Part shown: piece by piece, positions 55,527 to 64,000 of the stretch | Numbering within the stretch: the first letter of the stretch is position 1 | How the letters are laid out: each line of letters begins with the position of its first letter | DNA from: Pseudomonas sp. MYb185 | GTDB taxonomy: Bacteria > Pseudomonadota > Gammaproteobacteria > Pseudomonadales > Pseudomonadaceae | Direction: 5' to 3' | Assembly (NCBI RefSeq): GCF_002979975.1 | Contig: NZ_PCQD01000003.1 | Span: 372,001 to 436,000, forward strand | Length of the DNA stretch: 64,000 nucleotides | Made by a program: the position numbers and the translations under genes | Notes under the pieces: generated by a model | What the model was told of the DNA's origin: nothing | What the model saw: the letters and a program-made list of their open reading frames with translations, nothing else | Database searches by the model: none

Positions 55527-55936
55527 TTCGGTGCGGCCGGATTATCGTCATGGGATGAAGGGGCAGGACTGGTGGCAATTGCATCCGGCGCTGCCGGCGG
55601 CGCATCGGCGTTCTGTGCTGCAGGCTCCGGCACAGACGCCGCGGCCTGCTCCGCACCCTCGGCCTGGCTGGCGCGCTTGACATGGGAGGCGCCCGGCTTG
55701 GAAGCGTCCGGTTTCTTCGCCAGATCAGCCATGATCTTCTCGTTGTGCAGCGCCTGACGGATTTCGTCGGCGCCCATCTCCCGTTCTACCTGGCTGCGCA
55801 CATCCGCCAGGCTGCGCTTGATGCGGCCCAGGTACAGACCGGCCATGCGCACTGCGCCAGGCAGCCGTTCGGGGCCCAGCACCAGCAGGGCGACGATCGC
55901 GATCACCACCATTTCCAGAAAACCGATATCAAACAT
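55523..55936 (-). CDS. tatB: Sec-independent translocase subunit TatB
   Basis: A 137-residue single-helix protein that passes substrates from TatC to TatA. It has the N-terminal [26 protein letters not shown] with Glu8 and the Pro hinge, an amphipathic helix, and a Pro/Ala-rich disordered tail. It lies six bases downstream of tatA. Confidence 0.97.
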   Translation of the reverse strand: MFDIGFLEMVVIAIVALLVLGPERLPGAVRMAGLYLGRIKRSLADVRSQVEREMGADEIRQALHNEKIMADLAKKPDASKPGASHVKRASQAEGAEQAAASVPEPAAQNADAPPAAPDAIATSPAPSSHDDNPAAPK

Positions 55937-55942
55937 GGACGA

Positions 55943-56173
55943 TCAGTCCTTATGCTGAGTGGATTCCGTTTTCTGCTCGGGTTTGACGTCCAGGGTTTCG
56001 CCCTTGTGTTCTTCCACCGACGGCTTGTCATCTTCGTGCATCGACTTGCGGAAGCCCTTGATCGCCTCGCCCACGTCGGCACCGATGCCCTTGAGCCGCT
56101 TGGTGCCGAATAACAAGATCACGATCAGCAGGATGATCGCCAGTTGCCAGATACTGATTCCACCTAAACCCAT
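55943..56173 (-). CDS. tatA: Sec-independent translocase subunit TatA
   Basis: Pore-forming subunit, 76 residues: a short N-terminal helix ([21 protein letters not shown]) with the Phe-Gly hinge, an amphipathic helix ([15 protein letters not shown]) and an acidic/Lys-rich tail. It is preceded by hisE with a 21-bp gap, the hisIE-tatABC arrangement known in pseudomonads. Confidence 0.98.
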   Translation of the reverse strand: MGLGGISIWQLAIILLIVILLFGTKRLKGIGADVGEAIKGFRKSMHEDDKPSVEEHKGETLDVKPEQKTESTQHKD

Positions 56174-56194
56174 CTCAACCTCCAGGGCAAAGCC

Positions 56195-56527
56195 CTACTT
56201 ATGTGCTCGCGCTGCTTTCTCGGCCAGGCCGGACAAGTCGAAACGCCGTTCCAGTTCTTTCAATACATCATCCGGGCCGAGGTCCAGGTGACTGAGCATG
56301 ACCAGTGTATGAAACCACAGATCGGCGGTTTCATAAATCAGCTCGCTCTTGTCACCGCCCTGCTGGCAATCCTTGGCAGCCAGCAGGGTCTCGGTGCATT
56401 CCTCACCGACCTTTTCCAGGATCTTGTTCAGGCCCTTGGCATGCAGGCTGGCGACATAGGAACTGTCGGCCGCTGCCTGCTTGCGCTGCTCCAGCACCTC
56501 GGCCAGGCGCCTGAGCGTGTCATTCAT
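56195..56527 (-). CDS. hisE: Phosphoribosyl-ATP pyrophosphatase
   Basis: Second step of histidine biosynthesis. The 110-residue all-helical enzyme shows the MazG-like metal-binding pattern [16 protein letters not shown] and YETADLWFH. The ATG at 56527 overlaps the hisI stop by 8 bp; an in-frame ATG at 56539 is an alternative, whereas a longer frame extends into hisI. Confidence 0.95.
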   Translation of the reverse strand: MNDTLRRLAEVLEQRKQAAADSSYVASLHAKGLNKILEKVGEECTETLLAAKDCQQGGDKSELIYETADLWFHTLVMLSHLDLGPDDVLKELERRFDLSGLAEKAARAHK

Positions 56528-56933
56528 GCTTGTGCTCATAGATATGTTCCGGGTCTTTGATGACAGGATCACTGTCCTGCCAGTGACCATCCTTGAAAAC
56601 TTTGTAGAAACAACTTTCCCGCCCGGTGTGGCAGGCAATGCCACCGCGCTGCTCGACCTGCATGATGATCACGTCGTTATCGCAGTCCAGCCGCAGCTCG
56701 TGCAGCACCTGGATATGCCCGGACTCCTCGCCCTTGCGCCACAGTTTGCCGCGTGAGCGCGACCAGTACACGGCGCGCTGTTCCTGGGCGGTCAACTGCA
56801 GCGCCTCGCGGTTCATCCAGGCGACCATCAGCACGCGGCCGCTGGCGGCATCCTGGGCGATGGCGGGTATCAGGCCGTCGGCATCCCACTTGATGCAGTC
56901 CAGCCAGTCGGTATCGGTATGCGTATCGGTCAT
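56520..56933 (-). CDS. hisI: Phosphoribosyl-AMP cyclohydrolase
   Basis: Third step of histidine biosynthesis, a Zn/Mg enzyme of 137 residues. Visible motifs are [30 protein letters not shown], the Asp triad in RLDCDNDVI and the Cys-containing HTGRESCFY. In this organism HisI and HisE are separate proteins, as in other pseudomonads, not a fused HisIE. Confidence 0.97.
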   Translation of the reverse strand: MTDTHTDTDWLDCIKWDADGLIPAIAQDAASGRVLMVAWMNREALQLTAQEQRAVYWSRSRGKLWRKGEESGHIQVLHELRLDCDNDVIIMQVEQRGGIACHTGRESCFYKVFKDGHWQDSDPVIKDPEHIYEHKHE

Positions 56934-56967
56934 GTCGTCGTTGTGCCAGGCGTGGGTATGGATATCG

Positions 56968-58557
56968 CTAGCGCCGCAGCACCAGCCAGCCGCCGGCTGC
57001 CAGCAGCAGCCAGTACAGTGGCGGGGTCTGGGTCCACAGGTTCATGTCGGTACCCAGGCCATTGGCGCCGACCGCCACCAGTACGGCGCCGATCAGGCGC
57101 AGGGCGAGGGCATCGGCGCGGCGTGCAGGGGCATGGTGATCCCGTCGGGCGATGTTGTCCAGCGCCCGATGCGTGGTTTCCAGCAGCGGCGGTATCCGCT
57201 CCAGGTGCTGACGCAGGTTCTGCAACTGATGACGCGGGCCGGCGCGTTCGCGCATCCAGCGTTCTAGGTAGGGTTTGCCGGTGCGCCACAGATCCAGTTC
57301 GGGATACAGCTGGCGGCCCAGACCCTCGATATTGAGCAGGGTCTTCTGCAGCAGTACCAGTTGTGGCTGCACTTCCATATTGAAGCGCCGGGCGGTCTGG
57401 AACAGGCGCAGCAGCAACTGACCGAAGGAGATGTCTTTCAGCGGGCGTTCGAAGATCGGCTCGCACACGCTGCGGATGGCCGCTTCGAATTCATTGACCC
57501 GGGTTTCCGGCGGTACCCAGCCGGAATCGATGTGCAGCTGCGCCACCCTGCGGTAATCGCGCTTGAAGAAGGCCATCAGGTTGCGCGCCAGATAGGTCTG
57601 GTCTTCCGGGGTCAGGCTGCCGACGATGCCGAAGTCGATGGCGATGTATTGCGGCTCCTGGGGATGGCGGTGCGATACGAAGATGTTGCCCGGGTGCATG
57701 TCGGCATGGAAGAAGCTGTCGCGGAACACCTGGGCAAAGAAGATTTCCACCCCGCGCTCGGCAAGCTTCTTCATGTCCGTGCCCTGGGCCTTCAGCGCCT
57801 CCAGGTCGGTTACCGCAATGCCATTGATGCGTTCCATGACCAGTACCTTGTGGCGGCACCAGTCCCAGTAGATCTTCGGTACATAGAGCACCGGCGAGTC
57901 GAGGAAGTTGCGCCGCAGCAAGGAAGCGTTGGCCGCCTCGCGGTACAGGTCCAGCTCATCGAAGATGGTCTGTTCGTAATCGCGCACCACTTCCACCGGC
58001 CGCAGTCGGCGGCCCTCGCGGGACACACGCTCCAGGCTGCGGGCGGCCAGATACAGCCACTGGATATCCTGGTGAATGACATCTTCGATGCCGGGGCGTA
58101 CCACCTTGACCACGACATCGCTGCCATCATGCAGCAACGCGGCATGCACCTGGGCTACCGATGCGGAGGCCAGCGGCGTGTCGGAAAATTCGGCGAACAC
58201 CGCCTCGATCGGCAGCCCCAGCTGTTCCTCGATGCGTTGTCGGGCTTGCGCGGGAGGGAACGGCGGTACCTTGTCCTGCAGGAACGCCAGTTCGATGGCG
58301 ATATCATCGGGCAGCAGGTCGCGGCGGGTAGAGAGGATCTGGCCGAATTTGATGAACACCGGGCCCAGGCTTTCCAGCGCCAGCCGCAGACGCGCGCCGC
58401 GGGTCAGGTCGCGCGGTGCCGGATACAGCTTCCAGGGGCCGAGCAGCAGCAGACGACCATACCAGGGCAGCGGTAACGGCTGGATCAACTGGTCCAGACG
58501 GTAGCGGGTGAATACCAGCAGGATGCGAAACAGGCGCAGAAAGGCGGTCAGGTTCAT
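56968..58557 (-). CDS. ubiB: Ubiquinone biosynthesis ATPase/kinase-like protein UbiB
   Basis: Atypical ADCK-family kinase-like ATPase of 529 residues needed for ubiquinone synthesis. The signature KxGQ motif is in [16 protein letters not shown], the Ala-rich loop replacing the P-loop is in [13 protein letters not shown], and the catalytic and metal residues are in [12 protein letters not shown] and [11 protein letters not shown]. Two C-terminal membrane helices ([11 protein letters not shown] and [13 protein letters not shown]) anchor it to the inner membrane. Its start overlaps ubiJ by 4 bp. Confidence 0.97.
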   Translation of the reverse strand: MNLTAFLRLFRILLVFTRYRLDQLIQPLPLPWYGRLLLLGPWKLYPAPRDLTRGARLRLALESLGPVFIKFGQILSTRRDLLPDDIAIELAFLQDKVPPFPPAQARQRIEEQLGLPIEAVFAEFSDTPLASASVAQVHAALLHDGSDVVVKVVRPGIEDVIHQDIQWLYLAARSLERVSREGRRLRPVEVVRDYEQTIFDELDLYREAANASLLRRNFLDSPVLYVPKIYWDWCRHKVLVMERINGIAVTDLEALKAQGTDMKKLAERGVEIFFAQVFRDSFFHADMHPGNIFVSHRHPQEPQYIAIDFGIVGSLTPEDQTYLARNLMAFFKRDYRRVAQLHIDSGWVPPETRVNEFEAAIRSVCEPIFERPLKDISFGQLLLRLFQTARRFNMEVQPQLVLLQKTLLNIEGLGRQLYPELDLWRTGKPYLERWMRERAGPRHQLQNLRQHLERIPPLLETTHRALDNIARRDHHAPARRADALALRLIGAVLVAVGANGLGTDMNLWTQTPPLYWLLLAAGGWLVLRR

Positions 58558-59177
58558 GCGTCGTCGGGTCCGGTATCAGGCTGCATGAGGCGCTGCACAC
58601 GGGCATCGAGCCGGTCCAGCAACAGGCGCAGTTCGTGAATCTGGGCCGCAGCGGCATCGGCTTCGGCGCGTCCCACCAATTGGCGACCCTCTTCGGTGAG
58701 GTAGTCGGCGACGCTCTGTTGCAGGCTGTGGCGGGCGCCGCCGAGCCAATCGCGTCCACCGCGGGCAAGTTCGCCGACGGCATGGGCCGCGACCGGCCCC
58801 AGCCAGCGTGCCAGGGCGGCCTCGCCGTCGATCTGCAGGTCGGCAAAGATATTTTGCAGCTCCACCAGCACCTGGGTGTCGCCGCTGAGTTCCAGTTCCG
58901 GCGACAACAGCAACTGCTGGCGGTTGCTACTCAGTGCCAGGCGGGTCAGCAAGCTGGCCGGTGCGCTGAGCGTGCAATCGACGTTGCCCTCATGGTGCTG
59001 CACCAGCTCGATGCCGCCCTGGCCCGGTAGCAGGTAGATCAAGGCCTCCGGCTGGCGGGTGCGGAGCAGGATGACGCGGCCTTGCAGTGCGGCCAGCCGC
59101 TGGGCGGTCAACGGGTCCTGATGGATGGCCAGCGCCAGGCTGCGCTCGACCCCGGCCAGCAGAAGGCGGCTCGACAT
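58554..59177 (-). CDS. ubiJ: Ubiquinone biosynthesis accessory factor UbiJ
   Basis: A 207-residue protein with an N-terminal SCP2 lipid-binding domain ([31 protein letters not shown]) and a C-terminal coiled coil. It scaffolds the aerobic Ubi complex together with UbiK. It lies between ubiE and ubiB in the standard proteobacterial order and overlaps ubiE by one base. Confidence 0.93.
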   Translation of the reverse strand: MSSRLLLAGVERSLALAIHQDPLTAQRLAALQGRVILLRTRQPEALIYLLPGQGGIELVQHHEGNVDCTLSAPASLLTRLALSSNRQQLLLSPELELSGDTQVLVELQNIFADLQIDGEAALARWLGPVAAHAVGELARGGRDWLGGARHSLQQSVADYLTEEGRQLVGRAEADAAAAQIHELRLLLDRLDARVQRLMQPDTGPDDA

Positions 59178-59938
59178 CAGGGCTTGATACCCCGGTGCAG
59201 GGCGACGATGCCGCCGGTCATGTTGTGGTAGGTGACCCGGGCAAAGCCGACCTCTTCCATCATGCCCTTGAGGGTTTCCTGATCCGGATGCATACGGATG
59301 GACTCGGCCAGATAACGGTAGCTCTCGGCATCGCCGGTGATCAGCCGGCCCATCAGCGGCAGCATGGTGAAGGAATACTGGTCGTAGGCCTTGGACAGCA
59401 GCTCGTTGCCCGGCTTGGAGAACTCCAGTACCAGCAGCCGCCCGCCGGGCTTGAGCACCCGCAGCATCGAGGCGATGGCCTGTTCCTTGTGCGTGACGTT
59501 GCGCAGGCCGAAGGCGATGGTGATGCAGTCGAAATGGTTGTCCGGGAACGGCAGCTTTTCCGCATCGGCCTGTACGAAGCGCACATTGCCGGCTACACCC
59601 TTGTCCAGCAGGCGATCACGGCCGACCTTGAGCATGGAGGCGTTGATATCCGCCAGTACCACCTCACCGGTCGGCCCGACCAGACTGGAGAACTTGCGCG
59701 TCAGGTCACCGGTGCCGCCGGCGATGTCCAGCACCCGGTTGCCCGGGCGCACGCCCGACAGCTCGATGGTGAAGCGCTTCCAGATGCGGTGGATGCCGCC
59801 GGACATGAGGTCGTTCATCAGGTCATACTTGGCCGCCACCGAATGGAAGACCTCGGCCACCTTGCCGGCCTTTTCCGATTCGGAAACGGTCTGGAAGCCG
59901 AAGTGGGTAGTGCGGTCTGAACTGGATTTGTCTGTCAT
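59177..59938 (-). CDS. ubiE: Ubiquinone/menaquinone C-methyltransferase UbiE
   Basis: SAM-dependent C-methylation step of ubiquinone synthesis, 253 residues. It has the signature [16 protein letters not shown], the SAM loop [26 protein letters not shown] and the C-terminal [13 protein letters not shown]. The ATG at 59938 (MTDKSSS) is chosen because homologues start at about this place; in-frame ATGs at 59971 and 59980 cannot be excluded. Confidence 0.97.
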   Translation of the reverse strand: MTDKSSSDRTTHFGFQTVSESEKAGKVAEVFHSVAAKYDLMNDLMSGGIHRIWKRFTIELSGVRPGNRVLDIAGGTGDLTRKFSSLVGPTGEVVLADINASMLKVGRDRLLDKGVAGNVRFVQADAEKLPFPDNHFDCITIAFGLRNVTHKEQAIASMLRVLKPGGRLLVLEFSKPGNELLSKAYDQYSFTMLPLMGRLITGDAESYRYLAESIRMHPDQETLKGMMEEVGFARVTYHNMTGGIVALHRGIKP

Positions 59939-60076
59939 GGAAGCATCTGCCTTGGCAAATTGAGCCGTCATTCTACCCATATTTGCCGACCCCGAGGGAC
60001 CTTTAAGCAGGACAGCCTGTCGCATGCCGGCTCAGTATCCGGCATGCTATGCGTTTTTTCAGCGGAAGGGATAGAG

Positions 60077-60352
60077 ATGGCAACTGTAGAGATCACCCGT
60101 GAGCACTCCCTGGGCAAGGACGCGGCGAAGGAGCGTGCCCAGCAGATGGCAGATAAACTGGCGTCCAAGCTGGACGCCCAGTGCAGTTGGCAGGATGACG
60201 AGCTGACCTTCAAGCGCAGCGGTGTGGACGGCAGCATCCTGGTCGGCGAGGACAGCGTACGGGTTGCGGTCAAGCTGGGCATGATGCTCACGCCGATGGC
60301 CGGCATGGTCAAGGGCGAAATCGAGAAGGCGCTGAACCGATACCTGGCTTGA
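60077..60352 (+). CDS. PHA-system family (PHA_gran_rgn) small protein
   Basis: A 91-residue protein of the polyhydroxyalkanoic-acid-system family (MATVEITREHSLGKDAAKE, VRVAVKLGMMLTPMAGMVKG). Relatives sit near PHA granule genes, though the biochemical role is unknown. The ATG at 60077 follows GGAAGGGA. It is divergent from ubiE and 77 bp before the PhaF-like gene, where other pseudomonads have phaI. Confidence 0.85.
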   Translation: MATVEITREHSLGKDAAKERAQQMADKLASKLDAQCSWQDDELTFKRSGVDGSILVGEDSVRVAVKLGMMLTPMAGMVKGEIEKALNRYLA

Positions 60353-60429
60353 TCTGTCGCAATAGCGCGGTCAACGAACTCTGCTAAGCTGGAGCTTCTC
60401 ATCTACAGCGGGTCATCGAGGAGTTGCTC

Positions 60430-61125
60430 ATGGCGGACAAGAAGAAACGGGACGAGAAGGACAACTGGATTGACGGGCTGGAAGGCTATTCCCGGCAGAT
60501 CTGGCTGGCCGGCCTCGGCGCCTATACCCGGGTTGGCAAGGAAGGCGGCAAGTTGTTCGAGGCGCTGATTCGCGACGGCGAAGAGGCTGAGAAGGCGGCC
60601 AGGACGGATGCTGGTCGAAAGGGTACTCGTGGCAAGAAGGACTCTCTGGAAGCGGCGCGGGCCAAGGTGGACAAGGCCCGCAGCAAGATGAGCGACAAGC
60701 TCGGTGGGCTGGAGGAGATGTTCGACAAGCGCATGGCCAGCACCGTCGAGCGGCTGGGGTTGGCCCGTCAGGCCGAGCTGCAGGCGCTGGCAGCGCGGGT
60801 TGATGAGCTGACCAAGGCACTGGAGCAGTTGTCTGCTGCGCCTGCCGCTGCGGCCAAGCCGGCGCGCGCGGCCCGGACATCGACGGCGAGCAAGCCCGCC
60901 GCCAAGTCTGCCCCTGCTGCTGCCAAACCTGCTGCCAGCAAAGCCACCAAACCGGCTGCCAAGCCGAAAGCCGGTGGTGCCGCGGCCCAGGCCAAGAGCG
61001 CAGCGACGCCTGCGGTCAAGACCACTGCCCGGCGCCGCAGCACTGCACCCAAGGCCGCGACCCGCGGCCAGTCGGCGCCAGCGCCGGCAACCCAGGCCAC
61101 GCCCGGGACCCCGCCGGAGCTGTAA
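60430..61125 (+). CDS. phaF: PhaF-like phasin with AAKP-type DNA-binding tail
   Basis: A 231-residue protein. The N-terminal phasin domain (WIDGLEGYSRQIWLAGLGAY) is followed by a coiled coil (VERLGLARQAELQALAARV, about residues 110-135). A C-terminal histone-H1-like tail of Ala/Lys/Pro repeats follows. PhaF normally coats PHA granules and ties them to the nucleoid. The ATG at 60430 follows GAGGAG; an in-frame TTG precedes it. No PHA synthase, depolymerase or PhaI gene is beside it, so it may act only as a nucleoid- or regulation-related protein here. Confidence 0.9.
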   Translation: MADKKKRDEKDNWIDGLEGYSRQIWLAGLGAYTRVGKEGGKLFEALIRDGEEAEKAARTDAGRKGTRGKKDSLEAARAKVDKARSKMSDKLGGLEEMFDKRMASTVERLGLARQAELQALAARVDELTKALEQLSAAPAAAAKPARAARTSTASKPAAKSAPAAAKPAASKATKPAAKPKAGGAAAQAKSAATPAVKTTARRRSTAPKAATRGQSAPAPATQATPGTPPEL

Positions 61126-61130
61126 GCGAC

Positions 61131-61160
61131 AACGCCCGCCGGATCGCTCCGGCGGGCGTT
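61131..61160. terminator. Hairpin between convergent phaF and DUF971 genes
   Basis: AACGCCCGCCGGA and TCCGGCGGGCGTT form a perfect 13-bp stem with a 4-base loop, five bases after the phaF stop. There is no T tract, but its strength and position suggest a bidirectional terminator. Confidence 0.75.
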
Positions 61161-61182
61161 GCAAGTCTGCTGATGATTGCGC

Positions 61183-61563
61183 TTAGAGCATGATCCGTAC
61201 CACCGACTCATCCGGATCGCGGCTGGCCCCGGCGGCGCGCAACTGCTCCAGGTACTCCTGCCACAGTGGCTCCTGGTGCTCGCCCAACTGGTATAGATAA
61301 TCCCAACTGAACAGGCCGCTGTCGTGGCCATCATCGAATATCAGCTTGAGCGCATAGTTGCCGGCCGGCTCGACACCGACCAGCGCCACATTCTGCTTGC
61401 CGGTCTGCCGCACCGGCCGGCCATGACCCTGGACCTCCGCCGAAGGGGAGTGCACGCGCAGGAACTCTGCCGGCAGGCTGAAGCGGCGGCCATCGGCATA
61501 CTGCAGCTCCAGCATGCGGGAGGCCTTGTGCAGCTTGATCTTGCTCGGTACTGGACTGGTCAT
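61183..61563 (-). CDS. DUF971-domain protein (GBBH-like N-terminal domain)
   Basis: A 126-residue protein consisting of the domain found at the N-terminus of gamma-butyrobetaine hydroxylase, with RMLELQYADGRRFSLPAEFLR, NYALKLIFDDGHDSGLFSW and YLYQLGE. Stand-alone versions are linked with iron-sulfur or FAD-binding proteins, but the function is unproven. It follows hslU, as in P. aeruginosa. Confidence 0.9.
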   Translation of the reverse strand: MTSPVPSKIKLHKASRMLELQYADGRRFSLPAEFLRVHSPSAEVQGHGRPVRQTGKQNVALVGVEPAGNYALKLIFDDGHDSGLFSWDYLYQLGEHQEPLWQEYLEQLRAAGASRDPDESVVRIML

Positions 61564-61584
61564 GGCGGGCCTATGGGTTGTCGT

Positions 61585-62925
61585 TTACAGAATATAGCGT
61601 GACAGGTCTTCGTTGACCGCCAGCTCGCCCAGATGCTGGTCCACGTAGGCGGCATCGATCACCAGCGTCTCGCCGTTCTGCTTGGATGCCAGATCCGCAG
61701 CGCTGAACGACACTTCCTCCAGCAGACGTTCGAGCACGGTATGCAGGCGACGGGCACCGATGTTCTCGGTCTTCTCGTTGACCTGCCAGGCGATCTCGGC
61801 CAGGCGGACGATGGCGTCATCGGCGAACTCCAGCTCCAGGCCCTCGGTCTGCAGCAAGGCCCGGTACTGCTCGGTGAGCGAGGCATCCGGTTCGGTCAGG
61901 ATGCGCTTGAAGTCCTCCGGCGACAACGACTGGAGCTCGACGCGAATCGGCAGGCGGCCCTGCAGTTCCGGAATCAGGTCCGACGGCTTGGTCAGGTGGA
62001 AGGCGCCCGAGGCGATGAACAGGATATGATCGGTGCGTACCATGCCGAACTTGGTATTCACCGTGCAGCCTTCGATCAGCGGCAGCAGATCACGCTGCAC
62101 ACCCTCTCGGGAGACATCGGCACCGCTGCCGCTGTTGGCGCGCTTGCTGACCTTGTCGATCTCGTCGAGGAACACGATACCGTTCTGCTCCACCGCTTCG
62201 ATGGCACGGCCTTTCAGGTCTTCCTCATTGACCAGGCGTGCCGCCTCCTCGTCGCGAATCAGCTTGAAGGCTTCGCTGACCTTGAGCTTGCGGGTCTTGC
62301 GCTTGTTCTTGCCGAAGCTGGAGAACATGTTCTGCAACTGGCTGGTCATCTCTTCCATGCCGGGCGGCGCCATGATTTCCACGCCCGTTGGCGTGTCGGC
62401 CACTTCGATGTCGATTTCCTTGTCATCCAGTTGGCCTTCGCGCAGGCGCTTGCGGAACAGCTGGCGAGTGCTGTTGTCCTCGCGTGCCGGCTGATCGCTG
62501 GTGCCCTGGCGTGGTGGCGGCAGCAGGGCGTCGAGGATGCGCTCTTCGGCGGCATCCTCGGCACGGTGCCCCATCTTGGCGATCTCCTGTTGTCGGAGCA
62601 TCTTCAATGCCGCATCGACCAGGTCGCGGATGATGGACTCGACATCGCGGCCGACATAGCCCACCTCGGTAAACTTGGTGGCTTCGACCTTGATGAAGGG
62701 TGCCTGCGCCAGGCGTGCCAGGCGGCGGGCGATTTCGGTCTTGCCGACGCCGGTAGGACCGATCATCAGGATATTCTTCGGCGTCACCTCATGGCGCAGC
62801 GCCTCGGGCAGCTGCTGGCGCCGCCAGCGGTTGCGCAGGGCGATGGCCACGGCGCGCTTGGCATCCTGCTGGCCAATGATGTGACGGTCCAGTTCATGGA
62901 CGATTTCGCGGGGTGTCATGGACAT
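61585..62925 (-). CDS. hslU: HslU (ClpY), ATPase subunit of the HslUV protease
   Basis: AAA+ unfoldase of 446 residues. It shows the Walker A loop [16 protein letters not shown], the substrate-gripping pore loop GYVGRDVES, Walker [12 protein letters not shown], sensor 2 [10 protein letters not shown] and the C-terminal tail EDLSRYIL that inserts into HslV. The ATG at 62925 (MSMTPREIV) has GGAAG upstream; a second ATG six bases later is equally possible. It lies 20 bp after hslV. Confidence 0.98.
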   Translation of the reverse strand: MSMTPREIVHELDRHIIGQQDAKRAVAIALRNRWRRQQLPEALRHEVTPKNILMIGPTGVGKTEIARRLARLAQAPFIKVEATKFTEVGYVGRDVESIIRDLVDAALKMLRQQEIAKMGHRAEDAAEERILDALLPPPRQGTSDQPAREDNSTRQLFRKRLREGQLDDKEIDIEVADTPTGVEIMAPPGMEEMTSQLQNMFSSFGKNKRKTRKLKVSEAFKLIRDEEAARLVNEEDLKGRAIEAVEQNGIVFLDEIDKVSKRANSGSGADVSREGVQRDLLPLIEGCTVNTKFGMVRTDHILFIASGAFHLTKPSDLIPELQGRLPIRVELQSLSPEDFKRILTEPDASLTEQYRALLQTEGLELEFADDAIVRLAEIAWQVNEKTENIGARRLHTVLERLLEEVSFSAADLASKQNGETLVIDAAYVDQHLGELAVNEDLSRYIL

Positions 62926-62945
62926 GTGGTTTGCTTCCGGACGCT

Positions 62946-63476
62946 TCAGGTATTGGCGTCCAGCTCCTCGATGGTCTGATTCTGGTTGGTGTAGATGCAG
63001 ATCTCGCCGGCGATGCCGAGGCTGGATTCGACGATCTCGCGGGCTGACAGGTCGGTATGCCGCAACAGGGCGCGGGCGGCCGACTGGGCGTAGGGGCCGC
63101 CGGAGCCGATGGCGATCAGGCCCTCTTCGGGCTCGAGTACATCGCCGTTGCCGGTGATGATCAGCGAGGCCTCCTTGTTGGCTACTGCCAGTAGTGCTTC
63201 GAGGCGACGCAGGGTGCGGTCGGTGCGCCATTCCTTAGCCATCTCCACGGCGGCGCGGACCAGATGTCCCTGGTGCTTTTCCAGCTGGGCTTCGAAATGT
63301 TCGAACAGGGTGAAGGCATCGGCGGTGCCGCCGGCGAACCCGGCAATCACCTGGTCATGGTACAGGCGGCGGACCTTGCGGGCATTGCCTTTCATGACGG
63401 TGTTGCCCAGCGAGACCTGGCCATCACCACCGATTACTACTTTGCCGTGGCGGCGTACTGAAACGATTGTAGTCAC
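62946..63476 (-). CDS. hslV: HslV (ClpQ), proteolytic subunit
   Basis: Proteasome-like threonine protease of 176 residues. After Met removal the catalytic Thr is exposed (MTTIVSVRR). It contains the core segments [22 protein letters not shown] (quoted partly as the GDGQ loop), [13 protein letters not shown] and [16 protein letters not shown]. It is first in the hslVU-DUF971 transcription unit; no sigma-32 promoter was clearly seen upstream. Confidence 0.98.
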   Translation of the reverse strand: MTTIVSVRRHGKVVIGGDGQVSLGNTVMKGNARKVRRLYHDQVIAGFAGGTADAFTLFEHFEAQLEKHQGHLVRAAVEMAKEWRTDRTLRRLEALLAVANKEASLIITGNGDVLEPEEGLIAIGSGGPYAQSAARALLRHTDLSAREIVESSLGIAGEICIYTNQNQTIEELDANT

Positions 63477-63630
63477 GCGCAGCTCCTGTTGGCTGTTCTG
63501 ATAGCGGGCAGCACGGCGTGCGCGCTGTCGTTGCTGTTATCTGGGGATGGGGGAGGGGAAATTCAAGATGCCGGCGCGGAGCCGGGCGCGTGCACCGACG
63601 GCTGGCTGCCGTCAGTGCGTATGGTTGCCG

Positions 63631-64000
63631 TCAGGGAGTGCTGCGCTGTTGCCGGAGCAGGTTGTTGAAACCGTTGCCAGCCAGGGTCTGCTCGGCCTGG
63701 GTCAGCTTGGCCTGGTCGGCAAAGGGGCCAACCTGGACTCGATGCCAGACTTCACCGTTGGCCAGTTTGGCATCTTCCAGGCGGGCATCCAGCCCCATCA
63801 GCAGGATCTGCGCCCGTACCCGGTCCGCTTCGCTGCGCTGGCGGAACGAGCCGGCCTGCAGATAGTAGCGGGTGGTTGGCTCGGCCTTGGCGGTGGTCGT
63901 CGGTGGCTTGGCCGCCGGCGGTGGCGGTGGTGGCGGTTCCGGGCGGGATCTGGGCGTTACCACTTCCGACTCGGGCAGCAGGGTGTAGAAGTCATAGCTG
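63631..64000 (-). CDS. SPOR-domain cell-division protein (FtsN-like), N-terminus outside the window
   Basis: The visible 123 residues are the C-terminal part. They begin with SYDFYTLLPESEVV, the segment typical of FtsN-like proteins, followed by a Pro-rich linker and a SPOR domain (YYLQAGSFRQRSEADRVRAQ, VGPFADQAKLTQAEQ) that binds denuded septal peptidoglycan. In P. aeruginosa an FtsN-like gene lies just before hslV. The membrane anchor must lie beyond position 64000. Confidence 0.88.
   Translation of the reverse strand, partial: SYDFYTLLPESEVVTPRSRPEPPPPPPPAAKPPTTTAKAEPTTRYYLQAGSFRQRSEADRVRAQILLMGLDARLEDAKLANGEVWHRVQVGPFADQAKLTQAEQTLAGNGFNNLLRQQRSTP

Noticed and set aside
60841-61070. Ala/Lys/Pro repeats as a DNA repeat or CRISPR-like array
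   Set aside because: They are imperfect codon-level repeats encoding the histone-like tail of the PhaF-like protein.

Overview
The window looks like chromosomal DNA of a Pseudomonadaceae member (GC roughly low-to-mid 60s percent by eye). Almost every block matches gene orders known from Pseudomonas aeruginosa: tonB3-gshB-pilGHIJK-chpABC; amgS-amgR-tex-thioesterase-gshA; trmL-ntrC-ntrB-glnA-thiI-typA; and rsmE-tatCBA-hisEI-ubiB-ubiJ-ubiE-phaF-hslU-hslV-ftsN-like. The medium-chain polyhydroxyalkanoate synthesis genes are missing from their usual place, which together with the compact accessory regions suggests a reduced lineage such as the Pseudomonas pertucinogena group/Halopseudomonas. That placement is inference.

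Layout: 1-13.8 kb holds the end of a TonB gene, glutathione synthetase and the whole Pil-Chp chemosensory operon that controls type IV pili and cAMP. 13.9-21.7 kb holds the AmgRS envelope-stress two-component system, Tex, a hotdog thioesterase, GshA and a quinone oxidoreductase, followed by a 110-bp palindromic repeat. 21.8-27.7 kb is the nitrogen-control region: trmL, a probable NrsZ-type small RNA with its own sigma-54 promoter, ntrC, ntrB and glnA. The NtrC sites upstream of glnA sit at the classical -109/-140 spacing. 27.7-31.2 kb carries thiI and typA. 31.2-54 kb is the variable part: a low-GC membrane protein, a chemoreceptor, PsiE, a branched-chain amino-acid exporter operon with its regulator, a MocR regulator, CcoG, a CidA/LrgB pair, catalase, and a tandem glycine riboswitch controlling a TRIC-family channel with two overlapping tiny membrane-protein genes downstream. 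It continues with small metabolic genes, an HxlR/SDR/isomerase cluster, a Fur-controlled siderophore receptor/PiuC pair and an alpha-hydroxy-acid oxidase. 54-64 kb is housekeeping: 16S rRNA methylation, Tat secretion, histidine and ubiquinone biosynthesis, an orphan PhaF-like protein, the HslUV protease and an FtsN-like SPOR protein.

The most interesting items are the NrsZ-like RNA in the ntrC-trmL gap, the glycine-riboswitch operon with two undescribed mini-genes, the orphan PhaF locus lacking PHA synthase, and the shortened ChpA with several phosphotransfer modules lacking their histidine. No CRISPR array, IS element, prophage, rRNA or tRNA was recognised. Start codons were revised in many genes on the basis of ribosome-binding sites and family N-termini. 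All family assignments are from reading the sequence and from memory of the families; no database search was run.
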